Assembly: GCA_963696075.1 (NCBI GenBank)
Contig: CAVOJD010000010.1
Location: 1 to 64,000, forward strand
Direction of reading: 5' to 3'
Origin: CAJQQK01 sp963696075
GTDB taxonomy: Bacteria > Pseudomonadota > Alphaproteobacteria > Rhizobiales > Hyphomicrobiaceae
Length of the DNA: 64,000 bases
The translations under genes were made by a program, and so were the position numbers. Every line of letters starts with the position of its first letter. Within the stretch, counting starts at the first letter, position 1. The notes under the pieces were generated by a model, which saw only the letters and a program-made list of their open reading frames with translations, made no database searches and had not been told where the DNA came from. Positions 26,237 through 35,685 of the stretch are shown here, in pieces.

Positions 26237-27021
26237 CCGAGGCACCGGACGAGGAGGCGGCATGGGCGAGCCTCGAGCGAGAGCTTGAGGCCTGGGCGGC
26301 CGCTGGCCGGACGGCAACGGTGTGGTGGCGCGACGACGATGCCCACCGCCCGGCCGGCGCGCTTGATCGCCTTCTGGCAATCGCCGCCGCATTAGACGTG
26401 CCCATCGCCCTCGCCGTGGTGCCCGCCTGGCTCGAGCCGGGATTGGATCAGATGGTATCGGCCCATCGCCGCGCATCGGTGTTCCAGCACGGCTTCGCGC
26501 ACATCAATCATGCCAGGCGCGCGGGCGAAAAGGGCGCCTGCGAGATCGGCCTTCATCGCGGCCGTCAGGCAATCCGCGATGAACTGCGCAAAGGCCGCGC
26601 CATTCTCGAGGACGCGCTGGGGGACGACTTCGTGCCCGTTCTGACGCCGCCCTGGAACCGTATCGACCGGGACGTGTTGGCCGACCTGCCTGATCTCGGC
26701 TTTTCAGGACTGTCGACCTACGCAGCGCGCGGCGCGGCAGCGCCCGCCGACGGGCTTCGGGTCAACAACTGCCACTGCGATCCCGTCGACTGGAAATCCG
26801 CCAGCACCTTCCGCGGCACTGCAAGGACATTGAAACAGCTCGTCGACCATCTCCGCGACCGCCGCGAGGGGCGTGCCGATGCCGCCGAGGCAACCGGCTT
26901 CCTGACCCATCACCTCGACATGGACGAGGCGACCTGGCGCTTCACCGATCGCCTGATCGGCCTGCTATCGCGCCACCCGGCGGTGCGTTGGCCGGAACCG
27001 GGAGAGTTGTTCGCGCCATGA
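26233..27021 (+). CDS. Polysaccharide deacetylase family protein
   Basis: A 262-residue cytoplasmic protein of the NodB-like family. WRDDDA (Asp34-36) supplies the catalytic/metal aspartate. HGFAHINH (His86, His90, His93) supplies metal histidines, and TPPWNR near residue 137 matches the family's third motif. THHLDMD near 225 is a probable terminal catalytic histidine segment. No signal peptide, unlike secreted peptidoglycan or chitin deacetylases, so it may act on a nucleotide sugar or lipid-linked intermediate. It starts at GTG inside the stop of the PRISE-type gene and ends in ATGA with the GNAT gene. Confidence 0.88.
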   Translation: MTEAPDEEAAWASLERELEAWAAAGRTATVWWRDDDAHRPAGALDRLLAIAAALDVPIALAVVPAWLEPGLDQMVSAHRRASVFQHGFAHINHARRAGEKGACEIGLHRGRQAIRDELRKGRAILEDALGDDFVPVLTPPWNRIDRDVLADLPDLGFSGLSTYAARGAAAPADGLRVNNCHCDPVDWKSASTFRGTARTLKQLVDHLRDRREGRADAAEATGFLTHHLDMDEATWRFTDRLIGLLSRHPAVRWPEPGELFAP

Positions 27022-27890
27022 TGATCCGCCCCGCAACCGAGAGCGATATCGACGGCATGGTCGCCCTGCTTCAGGGGCACATGAATTCGAAATGGACGCC
27101 CGCGCGCTGGCGGCGCCTTTTCACGTATGACTGGGAGACCGATCGGCCGGATTTCGGCCGCGTCATCGAGATCGGCGGCGAAATCGTCGGCTGCCTCGGC
27201 GCGGTCTATTCCGAGCGCGTCATCAACAACCGCCGCGAGCGCTTCTGCAACCCCTGCGCCTGGTATGTCCGCAAGGACGTCCGCCAGCAAATAACCGGCG
27301 CCGGCCTCAAGATGATGCGCGATCTGACGGCCGACACAACGCGCCACTACGTCATCAACACGTCGTCCGCGACCACCACGCATTTGCTGCGCCGCGTCGG
27401 CTTTGTCGCGCTGGACCAGGAAAAGTATGTCTGGACGCGCGAAACGGTGCCCGCTGCGGTGTCTGCCGCCGGCCTGGAGATTATTGCCGACAGGGCCGCC
27501 ATTGACGGCCTGGTCGATGACACCGGCCGCCGCCTGATCCACGATCACGCCAACTTGCCAGCGTTCCCCCTCCTGATCCAGCATCCCGGCGGCCAGACCC
27601 TGCTGATGCTGGCCGACACCGTGAAGGGCGAGGGCGAGCGCTGGCGCGACGTCCTCTATGTCTCTGATCCTGAGATGCTCACCCGCCACGGCGCGGCGCT
27701 TGCGGCCCGGCTGCTCGAGGCGCAAAGCGACGTCCTGAGCGCCGATAGCCGCTTCTGTGCGTCACAGCCGTCCGGCGCCGACCGCCGCCCGATTGACGTG
27801 CCCCATTTCGCGAAGAGCGCGGGGCTTGCGCCGCATCACCTGGACCATCTTTATTCGGAAATCCAGTTGCTTGGCCTCAAATTGCGATGA
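27018..27890 (+). CDS. GNAT family N-acetyltransferase
   Basis: 290 residues. The N-terminus MMIRPATESDIDGMVALLQ is a standard GNAT opening, and VIEIGGEIVGCLGAVYSER is the central strand pair; TSSATTTHLLRRVGFVAL is the C-terminal GNAT motif near residue 120. The last 150 residues form a second, less clear domain, possibly a degenerate GNAT repeat. ATG 27018 overlaps the stop of the deacetylase gene. With the two upstream genes it may modify a surface sugar or lipid, an inference from the deacetylase only. Confidence 0.85.
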   Translation: MMIRPATESDIDGMVALLQGHMNSKWTPARWRRLFTYDWETDRPDFGRVIEIGGEIVGCLGAVYSERVINNRRERFCNPCAWYVRKDVRQQITGAGLKMMRDLTADTTRHYVINTSSATTTHLLRRVGFVALDQEKYVWTRETVPAAVSAAGLEIIADRAAIDGLVDDTGRRLIHDHANLPAFPLLIQHPGGQTLLMLADTVKGEGERWRDVLYVSDPEMLTRHGAALAARLLEAQSDVLSADSRFCASQPSGADRRPIDVPHFAKSAGLAPHHLDHLYSEIQLLGLKLR

Positions 27891-28047
27891 GAAGGGGCGG
27901 ATCAGGGGATGGGACAGCGCTGATCGGCTGATCGCCATGATGATGCGATCGCAAGGCTGATGCAGAGGCGTAACGGCTGACGGTCGGCTGCTGGAAAACC
28001 CAAAACGGCGGTTTGCGCTTCCCCCGGAATGGCGTTACCTGCGGACG

Positions 28048-30930
28048 ATGGGTGAGAATTCGACGACAGCGAATGAGCAACAGGCCAGAAACTCCGGCGG
28101 CCGAACGCAAAAGCGGGCGGGCGCGGACGCCGTGGCTGCGCCGCCGCCGGGCGTCACGCCGTCGATGGCGCAGTTCCTCGAGATCAAGGCGGCCAATCCG
28201 GACAGCCTGCTCTGGTACCGCATGGGCGATTTCTACGAGCTCTTTTTCGAGGACGCCGTGGTTGCCGCCGACGCGCTCTCGATCGTGCTCACCAAGCGCG
28301 GCAAGCATTTGGGCGAGGATATCCCGATGTGCGGCGTGCCCGTCCATCGCGCCGATGAATACCTCCAGCGACTGATCCGGCTGGGCCACCGCGTCGCCGT
28401 CTGCGAACAGCTCGAAGACCCGGCCGAGGCCCGCAAGCGTGGCGCGAAGGCCATCGTGAAGCGCGACGTCGTCCGCCTCGTCACGCCCGGCACGGTGACC
28501 GAGGAAGCCCTGCTCGACGACAAGGCGCACAATTTCCTGACCGCAATCTTCAAGGAACCGGCCGACCGCGCTGGTGCCGGCAACGTCGTGCTCGCATCGC
28601 TTGATATTTCGACCGGCGAGTTCGAGATCGGCACGGTGCCAGCCACCGATGTTGCAGGCGAGATCATGCGCCTGATGCCGGGCGAGATCATCGCAGCCGA
28701 CGAGGTGTTGGGCATTGAGGAAATCAAGCGCACCGGCACCTTGATCCGCGCGGCGCTGACGCCGGTGCCGCAGCCCACGTTTGACAGCCTCGCCGGCGAG
28801 CGCGCCATGGCGGCAATGCTCGGCGTCTCGGACCTGGGCGCTTACGGTGAATTCACCCGCGCCGAGCGCGCCGCGGCTGGCGCACTCCTGAAATATGTCG
28901 AACTGACCCAGCTCGGCAAACGTCCCGCGCTGCGACCGCCACGCCGCACCGGTCTCGGGTCGATCCTCACCATCGATGCCGCATCGCGTGCCAGCCTCGA
29001 ATTGTTGCGCGCCTCATCCGGCGACCGCCGCGGCAGCTTGCTCGCCGCCATTGATCGCACCGTGACCGGTGCGGGCTCGCGCGAACTGGCAAGCCGCATT
29101 GCAAGTCCTCTGTGCGACGTGGCGGGCATCACGCGCCGCCTCGACGCGCTCCAGTATCTGCTGGAAGAAGTCGGTCTGCGCGAAGATCTGCGCGTTTCCT
29201 TGCGCAAGACGCCGGACGTTGCCCGCGCCGTCTCGCGCCTGGCGCTGCAACGCGGCAGCCCCCGCGATCTTGCCGCCGTGCGCGAAGCGATTGCGGCCGG
29301 CCGCGCGTGCGCCGGCCAACTCCAAACCTTTGCCGGTGCGATCGGGCTACCCGACGATCTGCGCCAGGTCGCAGCCGACCTCGTCGGCCCGTCCGAAGGT
29401 CTTGGCCAATCGCTCACCGCCGCTCTCGTGGATGAGCCGCCGCCCCATCGTCGCGACGGCGGCTTCATCCGTGAGGGCTTCGATCCCGCGCTCGATGAGG
29501 CCCGTGCGCTCAGGGACGATAGCCGCAAGGTGATGGCGGGTCTCGAACGTGAATACCAGGCCGAGACGGGCATCAAGACGCTGCGGGTCAAGCACAACAA
29601 TATCCTGGGTTTCTACATCGAGGTCGGCGCCGCCGCCGCCAAGCCGATGATGGAAGCGCCCTTGAACGAGCGTTTCCGCCACCGCCAGACGATGGCCAGC
29701 GCCGTCCGCTTTACCACGCCCAAGCTGGCCGAGATCGAAGGCCAGATCGCATCCGCGGCCGAGCGCGCGACGGCGATCGAGAACGAAGCCTTCCAGCGGC
29801 TTGCAGCCGCCATCGCGGAAGAAGAGGATCGCCTTGCAGCACTCGCAGCAGCATTGGCCAACCTCGACTGCATCGCAGCATTGGCCGAACTGGCCGATGT
29901 CGAGGGCTATACCCGCCCGCGCGTCGACGACACGCTTGCCTTCGAAATTCGCGACGGTCGCCATCCCGTCGTCGAGCAGGCCCTGGCACGCGAACTCAAG
30001 GGACCGTTCATCCGCAACGATTGTGTTCTGTCCCGGCCCATCGCCGCCAGCACGGATCGCCCCGCCGAGGTGGATGCCGGGCAGCTTGTCTATCCGCCCG
30101 GGGGTGGCAACATGGCGGAATATCCCGCCGGCTTTGATGATATGGAAACCGGCCGAATCTGGCTGGTCACCGGCCCGAACATGGCCGGTAAATCGACTTA
30201 CCTGCGCCAGAACGCCTTGATTACCCTGATGGCCCAGATGGGCTCGTTCGTCCCCGCAGCCCACGCCCACATCGGCGTCGTCGACCGGCTGTTCTCCAGG
30301 GTTGGTGCATCTGACGATATTGCGTCCGGCCGCTCAACGTTCATGGTCGAGATGGTCGAGGCCGCCGGCATCCTCAACGCGGCCACCGAGCGCTCCTTCG
30401 TCATCCTCGACGAGATCGGCCGCGGCACGTCCACCTTCGACGGCCTCTCGATTGCCTGGGCGACCGTGGAACACCTCCACGACGTCAATCGCTGCCGCGC
30501 GCTCTTTGCAACCCACTACCACGAACTGACAACCCTCTCCGAGCGCCTCGCCGAGGTCGCCAATGTCACGGTCGACGTCAAGGAATGGAAAGAAGAGATC
30601 GTCTTCCTCCACAAGGTGCGCGCAGGCGCGGCAGACCGCTCCTACGGCATCCATGTCGCCCGGCTGGCAGGCTTGCCGGACGCGGTTACGCGCCGCGCCG
30701 GCGAAATCTTGAAAATCCTCGAGACCGATCGTGAGAAAAGCGGCTCCGGCGCCGCACTTGAGGAATTGCCGCTGTTCGCGGCCATCTCCGCGGAACGCCA
30801 GCCCCGTGATGAGCCGGCGCCCGCAACCCCCTGGCTGGACGAACTTGACGGCCTCAAACCGGACGAGATGACGCCGCGCCAGGCGCTCGATGCACTCTAC
30901 CGGCTGAAAAGCCTGCGTGAGGGGAGCTGA
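28048..30930 (+). CDS. mutS: DNA mismatch repair protein MutS
   Basis: 960 residues, a little longer than usual because of about 40 extra N-terminal residues and an insert rich in Gly and Asp between the clamp and ATPase domains (about 670-695). The mismatch-contact motif is WYRMGDFYELFFEDA (about 56-70), with Phe and Glu at the wedge. The ATPase has Walker A GPNMAGKST at about 709-717, Walker B FVILDEIGRGTSTFDG and THYHELT. It recognises mispairs and recruits MutL. glnD follows downstream, a pairing often seen in this class. Confidence 0.97.
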   Translation: MGENSTTANEQQARNSGGRTQKRAGADAVAAPPPGVTPSMAQFLEIKAANPDSLLWYRMGDFYELFFEDAVVAADALSIVLTKRGKHLGEDIPMCGVPVHRADEYLQRLIRLGHRVAVCEQLEDPAEARKRGAKAIVKRDVVRLVTPGTVTEEALLDDKAHNFLTAIFKEPADRAGAGNVVLASLDISTGEFEIGTVPATDVAGEIMRLMPGEIIAADEVLGIEEIKRTGTLIRAALTPVPQPTFDSLAGERAMAAMLGVSDLGAYGEFTRAERAAAGALLKYVELTQLGKRPALRPPRRTGLGSILTIDAASRASLELLRASSGDRRGSLLAAIDRTVTGAGSRELASRIASPLCDVAGITRRLDALQYLLEEVGLREDLRVSLRKTPDVARAVSRLALQRGSPRDLAAVREAIAAGRACAGQLQTFAGAIGLPDDLRQVAADLVGPSEGLGQSLTAALVDEPPPHRRDGGFIREGFDPALDEARALRDDSRKVMAGLEREYQAETGIKTLRVKHNNILGFYIEVGAAAAKPMMEAPLNERFRHRQTMASAVRFTTPKLAEIEGQIASAAERATAIENEAFQRLAAAIAEEEDRLAALAAALANLDCIAALAELADVEGYTRPRVDDTLAFEIRDGRHPVVEQALARELKGPFIRNDCVLSRPIAASTDRPAEVDAGQLVYPPGGGNMAEYPAGFDDMETGRIWLVTGPNMAGKSTYLRQNALITLMAQMGSFVPAAHAHIGVVDRLFSRVGASDDIASGRSTFMVEMVEAAGILNAATERSFVILDEIGRGTSTFDGLSIAWATVEHLHDVNRCRALFATHYHELTTLSERLAEVANVTVDVKEWKEEIVFLHKVRAGAADRSYGIHVARLAGLPDAVTRRAGEILKILETDREKSGSGAALEELPLFAAISAERQPRDEPAPATPWLDELDGLKPDEMTPRQALDALYRLKSLREGS

Positions 30931-30948
30931 CGGCGCCGACGGCCGGCT

Positions 30949-30994
30949 CAGCCCCAGACCCAGCCTGGCCCAGCCCCAGCCCCAGCCCAGCACC
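30949..30994 (+). repeat. CCCAG low-complexity tract
   Basis: About 45 bases built mainly of CAGCCC/CCCAGC repeats in the mutS-glnD gap, just past the mutS stop. No protein is encoded. It looks like a small simple-sequence tract prone to slippage. Confidence 0.6.
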
Positions 30995-31102
30995 TGACGC
31001 TGACCTGCACCACCCGCGCGCACCCGTCCCGGTCATGGTATGATGCTCCCGGTAACCGCGATCCAACCCAACTCCGTCCGCGACGACAGGCCCGGCTAAC
31101 TG

Positions 31103-33889
31103 ATGACGAATACACTGAAATTACCCAAAGCGCCCTTCTTCGATCCCGAAGCGCTGCGCATTGAATTGACGGCTCTTTTCAAGGAAAGCGACGGTCCCGA
31201 AGACTGTCGCCCGAAGGTCTTGAAGCGCCTCAAGGCGCTCCTCGCCGACGCCCATGAAAGCGCGCGCCAGCGCCTTGCCGCAACCGCCCAGGGGCGCGAC
31301 TGCGCGGGTGCTCTTTCCGTGTTCCACGACGAATTGATCCGCCTGATCTTTGATTACACCGCAGCCCACGTCTATCACCCGACGACGAGTGGCAGCCGTG
31401 ATGAGACAATCTGCATCGTCGCAACCGGCGGCTATGGTCGCGGCCTTCTCGCCCCCTATTCCGATATCGACCTGTTGTTCATCCTGCCCTACCGCCAGAC
31501 GCCCTGGAGCGAGAGCGTCGCGGAATACATGCTCTATCTGCTCTGGGACTTAGGCCTCAAGGTCGGTCACGCAACCCGAACTGTCGCCCAATGCGTGAGC
31601 CTCGCGCGCACCGACATGACGATCCGCACATCGCTCCTCGATACGCGGTTCTTGTTGGGCGACCGCGATCTCTTCGACGATTTCGAGACCCGCTTCCGCA
31701 ACGACGTCGTGGCTGGCTCCGCGCGCGAATTCATTGCAGCCAAGATGGCGGAACGCGAAAGCCGTCACAACCAGACCGGCGAGAGCCGCTACCGCGTCGA
31801 GCCGAACGTGAAGGACGGCAAGGGTGGCCTGCGCGATCTCCACACGCTCCACTGGCTCTCCTCCTACGTCTATGGCTGCGGCCTTGATGGCGACTCCCTC
31901 CCCAGCGGCGTGTTCGAGGAAGAAGAGATCAATACGTTCCACCGCTGCGAGGATTTTCTCTGGACGATTCGCTGCCACATGCACTTCGAGCGCGGCCGCG
32001 CCGACGAGCGCCTCGCATTCGACCTCCAGCCGATCATCGCCGAAAAGCTCCACTACCGCGACGGCGAGGGCTTGCTGCCCGTCGAGCGCTTCATGCGCCA
32101 CTACTTCCTGGTCGCCAAGGATGTCGGAGAATTGACCGCGATCCTATGCTCCTCGCTCGAAATGCAGCAGCTCGCGATTGCCCCGCGCGTCAACCAGTTC
32201 CTCAATCCGCTGAACTGGGCAACGCGCCGCAAGATCCGCCAGACCACGGAGTTCCGTGTCGACAACGACCGCCTCAACGTCGCCTCGAAGGATCTCTTTC
32301 AGCGCGACCCCGTGAACCTGCTGCGCATCTTCAAGCTTGCCGCCGACACGGGCACCTTCCTGCATCCCGCAGCGCTGCGCCTGATCCGCGACAATCTCCG
32401 CCTGATCGACGAAAAGCTGCGCAACGACCCGACCGCCAATCAGATTTTCCTGTCACTCCTGGTCGACAACAAGCGCCCCGAGCGCTCGTTGCGCCGCATG
32501 AGCGAGATCGGTGTCCTCGGCCGCTTCATCCCCGATTTCGGCCGCGTCGTGTCGATGATGCAGTTCAACATGTACCATCACTTCACGGTCGACGAGCACC
32601 TCGTGCGCACCGTCGGCCAGTTGACCGCGATCGAAGCTGGCGACCTGGCCGAGACGCTGCCGCTCTCGAACGAGATCGTGGCGACCATTCAGAACCGCCG
32701 CGTGCTCTACGTCGCAGCCCTCCTCCACGACATCGGCAAGGGCCGCGTCGAGGATCATTCGATCGTTGGCGAGCGCATCACCCGCGAACTGGCGCCGAGA
32801 TTGGGACTGTCCAAATCTGAAAGTGAACTGGCAGCGTGGCTGGTCCGCGAGCACCTGACCATGAGCAACGTCGCCCAGAGCCGTGATCTGTCGGACCCGA
32901 AAACGATCCAGGATTTCGCCGATGTGGTCCAGACCCGCGAACGCCTGAAGCTGCTCCTCCTGCTCACCGTCGCCGACATTCGCGCCGTCGGCCCGGGCAC
33001 CTGGAATGGCTGGAAGGGCCAACTCCTGCGAGAACTCTACTATGCGGCCGAACCGATCGTCGGCGGCGCCCGCGTCGCCGAACCGCAAAGTCGCACCGCG
33101 CGCATCGAAAGCGCGAAGACGGCGCTCCGAAAGGCCCTCCATGATTGGCCATCGGACATTCTCGAGCGCTTCATCGAGAACCAGTATTCCGATTATTGGC
33201 TGCGCACCGACCGCCATCGTCAACGCGCCCATGCCAAGCTCTACCGCGAGGCGGAGGGCCGTGACATCAAGCTGGCCACGTCGTTCACGTCCGACGCCTT
33301 CGCCGGCATCACCGATCTTGAAATCTTCGCGCCTAACCATCCCCGCCTGCTGTCACTGTTCGCGGGATGTTGCGCGTCGGCCGGCGCCAACATCATCGGC
33401 GCCCAGATCTCGACGACCCGCGACGGCTATGCGATCGACACTTTCTCCCTGCAGCGCGCCTTCGCCGAGCAGGAAGACGAGGACCGCCGCGCCAGTCAGA
33501 TCCGCCGGACCATCGAGAAGGTCCTGAGGGGTGAGATGCGCCTGCGCGAGGCGCTTGCAAAGAAGCGCCCGGCAGAGCGCCGCATCGGTGCTTTCACGGT
33601 CGAGCCCGAGGTTATGATCACCAATTCGCTATCCAATCGCTTCACGGTGATCGAGGTGGCCGGCCGCGACCGCGCCGGCCTGCTGTACGACCTGACAACG
33701 GCCTTGTCCGACCTGCAACTCGATATCAATTCCGCCCACATCACGACGTTTGGCGAAAAGGCCGTCGACACGTTTTATTTGACCGACCTGACCGGCAAGA
33801 AGGTGATCGACCCCGCGCGTCAGGAGGTCATACGCGAACACCTGGAGGCCATTCTTCGCACCGATGACCAATTGGTCGGCGCGAAGTAG
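31103..33889 (+). CDS. glnD: Bifunctional uridylyltransferase/uridylyl-removing enzyme GlnD
   Basis: 928 residues. It modifies and demodifies PII proteins in response to glutamine, setting nitrogen control. The nucleotidyltransferase has GGYGRGLLAPYSDIDLLF (about 109-126). Next come the GlnD linker domain, the HD hydrolase with HDIGKGRVEDHS (about 543) and two ACT domains at about 735-810 and 845-925 that bind glutamine. The stop codon TAG is the first three bases of the repeat array that follows. Confidence 0.97.
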   Translation: MTNTLKLPKAPFFDPEALRIELTALFKESDGPEDCRPKVLKRLKALLADAHESARQRLAATAQGRDCAGALSVFHDELIRLIFDYTAAHVYHPTTSGSRDETICIVATGGYGRGLLAPYSDIDLLFILPYRQTPWSESVAEYMLYLLWDLGLKVGHATRTVAQCVSLARTDMTIRTSLLDTRFLLGDRDLFDDFETRFRNDVVAGSAREFIAAKMAERESRHNQTGESRYRVEPNVKDGKGGLRDLHTLHWLSSYVYGCGLDGDSLPSGVFEEEEINTFHRCEDFLWTIRCHMHFERGRADERLAFDLQPIIAEKLHYRDGEGLLPVERFMRHYFLVAKDVGELTAILCSSLEMQQLAIAPRVNQFLNPLNWATRRKIRQTTEFRVDNDRLNVASKDLFQRDPVNLLRIFKLAADTGTFLHPAALRLIRDNLRLIDEKLRNDPTANQIFLSLLVDNKRPERSLRRMSEIGVLGRFIPDFGRVVSMMQFNMYHHFTVDEHLVRTVGQLTAIEAGDLAETLPLSNEIVATIQNRRVLYVAALLHDIGKGRVEDHSIVGERITRELAPRLGLSKSESELAAWLVREHLTMSNVAQSRDLSDPKTIQDFADVVQTRERLKLLLLLTVADIRAVGPGTWNGWKGQLLRELYYAAEPIVGGARVAEPQSRTARIESAKTALRKALHDWPSDILERFIENQYSDYWLRTDRHRQRAHAKLYREAEGRDIKLATSFTSDAFAGITDLEIFAPNHPRLLSLFAGCCASAGANIIGAQISTTRDGYAIDTFSLQRAFAEQEDEDRRASQIRRTIEKVLRGEMRLREALAKKRPAERRIGAFTVEPEVMITNSLSNRFTVIEVAGRDRAGLLYDLTTALSDLQLDINSAHITTFGEKAVDTFYLTDLTGKKVIDPARQEVIREHLEAILRTDDQLVGAK

Positions 33890-34369
33890 CACCGTGAGTG
33901 CGGAAACATCAGCTCTTTCGGCGGCGGCGCCGCCGGGGAGCGCAGGCGACCCGGGCCTTAGGCCCGCCCTAACGGAGGTGCCCGGCGATGAAGGATCGCC
34001 GGACTAGCACCGAGAACAAATTGGCCTCACCTCTTTCGGCGGCGGCGCCGCCGGGGAGCGCAGGCGACCCGGGCCTTAGGCCCGCCCTAACGGAGGTGCC
34101 CGGCGATCTTGATCGCCGGAATAGCACCGTGAACAAATTGGCCTCACCTCTTTCGGCGGCGCCGCCGCCGGGGAGCGCAGGCGACCCGGGCCTTAGGCCC
34201 GCCCTAACGGAGGTGCCCGGCGATCTTTGATCGCCGGAATAGCACCGTGAACAAATTGGCCTCACCTCTTTCGGCGGCGCCGCCGCCGGGGAGCGCAGGC
34301 GACCCGGGCCTTAGGCCCGCCCTAACGGAGGTGCCCGGCGATCTTTGATCGCCGGAATAGCACCGTGAG
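33887..34369 (+). repeat. Tandem array, four copies of a 117-118-bp structured repeat
   Basis: Units begin with TAGCACCG at 33887, 34004, 34122 and 34240, with a fifth start at 34358 that runs only to 34369. Units 2-4 are nearly identical; unit 1 differs in its first 26 bases and in hairpin B. Each unit has GGCGGCGCCGCC, hairpin A GGGCC-TTA-GGCCC, GCCC-TAA-CGGAGG, and hairpin B of 8-9 bp (CGGCGATC stem, 2-5 base loop). Open frames in the array (for instance 33988-34230) are repeat translations, not genes. Dispersed relatives are at 105-166 and 17100-17196. Confidence 0.9.
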
Positions 34370-34390
34370 TAAAACAGAGGAGACCCGGTC

Positions 34391-35158
34391 ATGGGGCGTA
34401 TGGATGGCAAGGTGGCGTTTATCACGGGCGGGGGCGGTGGTATCGGCCGCGCGACGGCGGAACGGTTCGCGGAAGAGGGTGCGCGTGTTGTGATTGCCGA
34501 GATCGACAAGGATCTCGGCCAGGCCGCCGCCGAATCGGCACGCCAGCGCGCCGGAAATGACGGCGGAGACGCTCACTTCGTCCACTGCGACGTCACCGAA
34601 CGGTCCAGCGTCGAGGCAGCCGTCGCTGAAACGGTCGCCCACTTCGGCAAACTCGATGTCCTGCACAACAATGCCGGCGGCTCGACCATGCAGGACGGCC
34701 CCGTCACGGAAGCGCCGGAAGAAGAGTTCTGGCGCTGCATCAAGCTGGATCTGTTCGGCACGTTCATCTGCTCGAAGGTGGCGATCCCTGAGATCATCAA
34801 GGCCGGCGGCGGCTCGGTGATCAATATGGCCTCCAACGTCGCGCTGATGGCGCTGCCCGGCCGCGACTGTTACACGGCAGCCAAAGGCGGCATCGCCTCG
34901 ATGACGCGCTCGATGGCGGTCGAGTACGCCCCCTACAAGATCCGCGTGAACGCGATTGCGCCGTCTGTCACGCTGTCCGATCGCGTCAAGAAACTGCTCG
35001 AACAGAGCCCCGAAATCGGAAAGATCAGCGAAACCCACTTGCTTGGACTGGGCCAACCGATCCACATTGCCCAGATGGCCGTCTACCTGGGCTCTGACGA
35101 GTCAGCGATCACGACCGGCCAGATTCTCTCTGTCGATAGCGGCGTGACGGTGGTTTGA
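34391..35158 (+). CDS. Short-chain dehydrogenase/reductase
   Basis: A 255-residue classical SDR oxidoreductase. The cofactor motif is GGGGGIGRA at about 14-22, NNAGG at about 94-98, the catalytic Ser is in SNVALMAL and the Tyr-x3-Lys is in YTAAKGG. It ends in the conserved ITTGQILSVDSGVTV. AGAGGAG lies nine bases before ATG. It starts 22 bases after the repeat array and is followed by a cupin gene 44 bases later, so the two may form an operon that ends at a strong terminator. Confidence 0.93.
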   Translation: MGRMDGKVAFITGGGGGIGRATAERFAEEGARVVIAEIDKDLGQAAAESARQRAGNDGGDAHFVHCDVTERSSVEAAVAETVAHFGKLDVLHNNAGGSTMQDGPVTEAPEEEFWRCIKLDLFGTFICSKVAIPEIIKAGGGSVINMASNVALMALPGRDCYTAAKGGIASMTRSMAVEYAPYKIRVNAIAPSVTLSDRVKKLLEQSPEIGKISETHLLGLGQPIHIAQMAVYLGSDESAITTGQILSVDSGVTVV

Positions 35159-35202
35159 TCGTCCCGGCATCGGGAATGCGAGTTCAAATAGGAGGAAAAG
35201 CA

Positions 35203-35634
35203 ATGTCGAAACTGATTAATCGGGACCATTGGGAGTTTTCCCACAATCAAGCAAAAGATGCTGAATGGACGCCCGGCCTGCGTGAGATCTTCGAATACCG
35301 CGACCTCGGCTTCAAGGAGAGCTCCAAGGGGGACTACGTCGCCCACATCGTACGCCACAATGGCAAGAAATCGCAGGACGAAGTGCAGCAGTGGCACATC
35401 CACGAATGCGACTTCCAGTTTGTTTATGTGCTCGAGGGCTGGGCCGAGTTCGAATACGCCGGCCAGGGCGTGCGCCGCATCGAAAAGGGCGACTGCATTA
35501 ACCAGCGCCCGATGATCCCCCACCGCGAAATCGCCTGTTCCGAAGACTTCGCGGTCCTCGAAATCGTCTCGCCTGCAAACTTCAAGACGAAGGTCGTTGA
35601 AGGTCCGGACGGCAAGCTCGAAGCCGCCGAGTAG
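35203..35634 (+). CDS. Cupin domain protein
   Basis: A 143-residue single cupin beta-barrel. The metal site is visible: WHIHECDFQFVYVLEG supplies the His-x-His-x4-Glu-like motif and MIPHREIACSEDFAVLEI the second His. Substrate and activity are unknown; family members include isomerases, dioxygenases and sensors. ATG 35203 has a textbook AGGAGG site, which decides the start. It follows the SDR gene and precedes a clear terminator. Confidence 0.92.
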   Translation: MSKLINRDHWEFSHNQAKDAEWTPGLREIFEYRDLGFKESSKGDYVAHIVRHNGKKSQDEVQQWHIHECDFQFVYVLEGWAEFEYAGQGVRRIEKGDCINQRPMIPHREIACSEDFAVLEIVSPANFKTKVVEGPDGKLEAAE

Positions 35635-35650
35635 CGGCTCTGTATGCGTT

Positions 35651-35683
35651 GATACAGACGAGATACAGACGAGATACAGACGA
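35651..35683 (+). repeat. Three tandem 11-bp repeats
   Basis: Three exact copies of GATACAGACGA between the cupin stop and its terminator hairpin. Probably a slippage product in the 3' untranslated region. Confidence 0.8.
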
Positions 35684-35685
35684 CC

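Noticed and set aside
33988..34230. An 80-residue repetitive protein inside the array
   Set aside because: It is a translation of the structured repeats; similar frames open on both strands, and it has no ribosome site.
33887..34369. Tandem repeats as a CRISPR array
   Set aside because: Units are 117-118 bases, nearly identical throughout, with no unique spacers and no cas genes.
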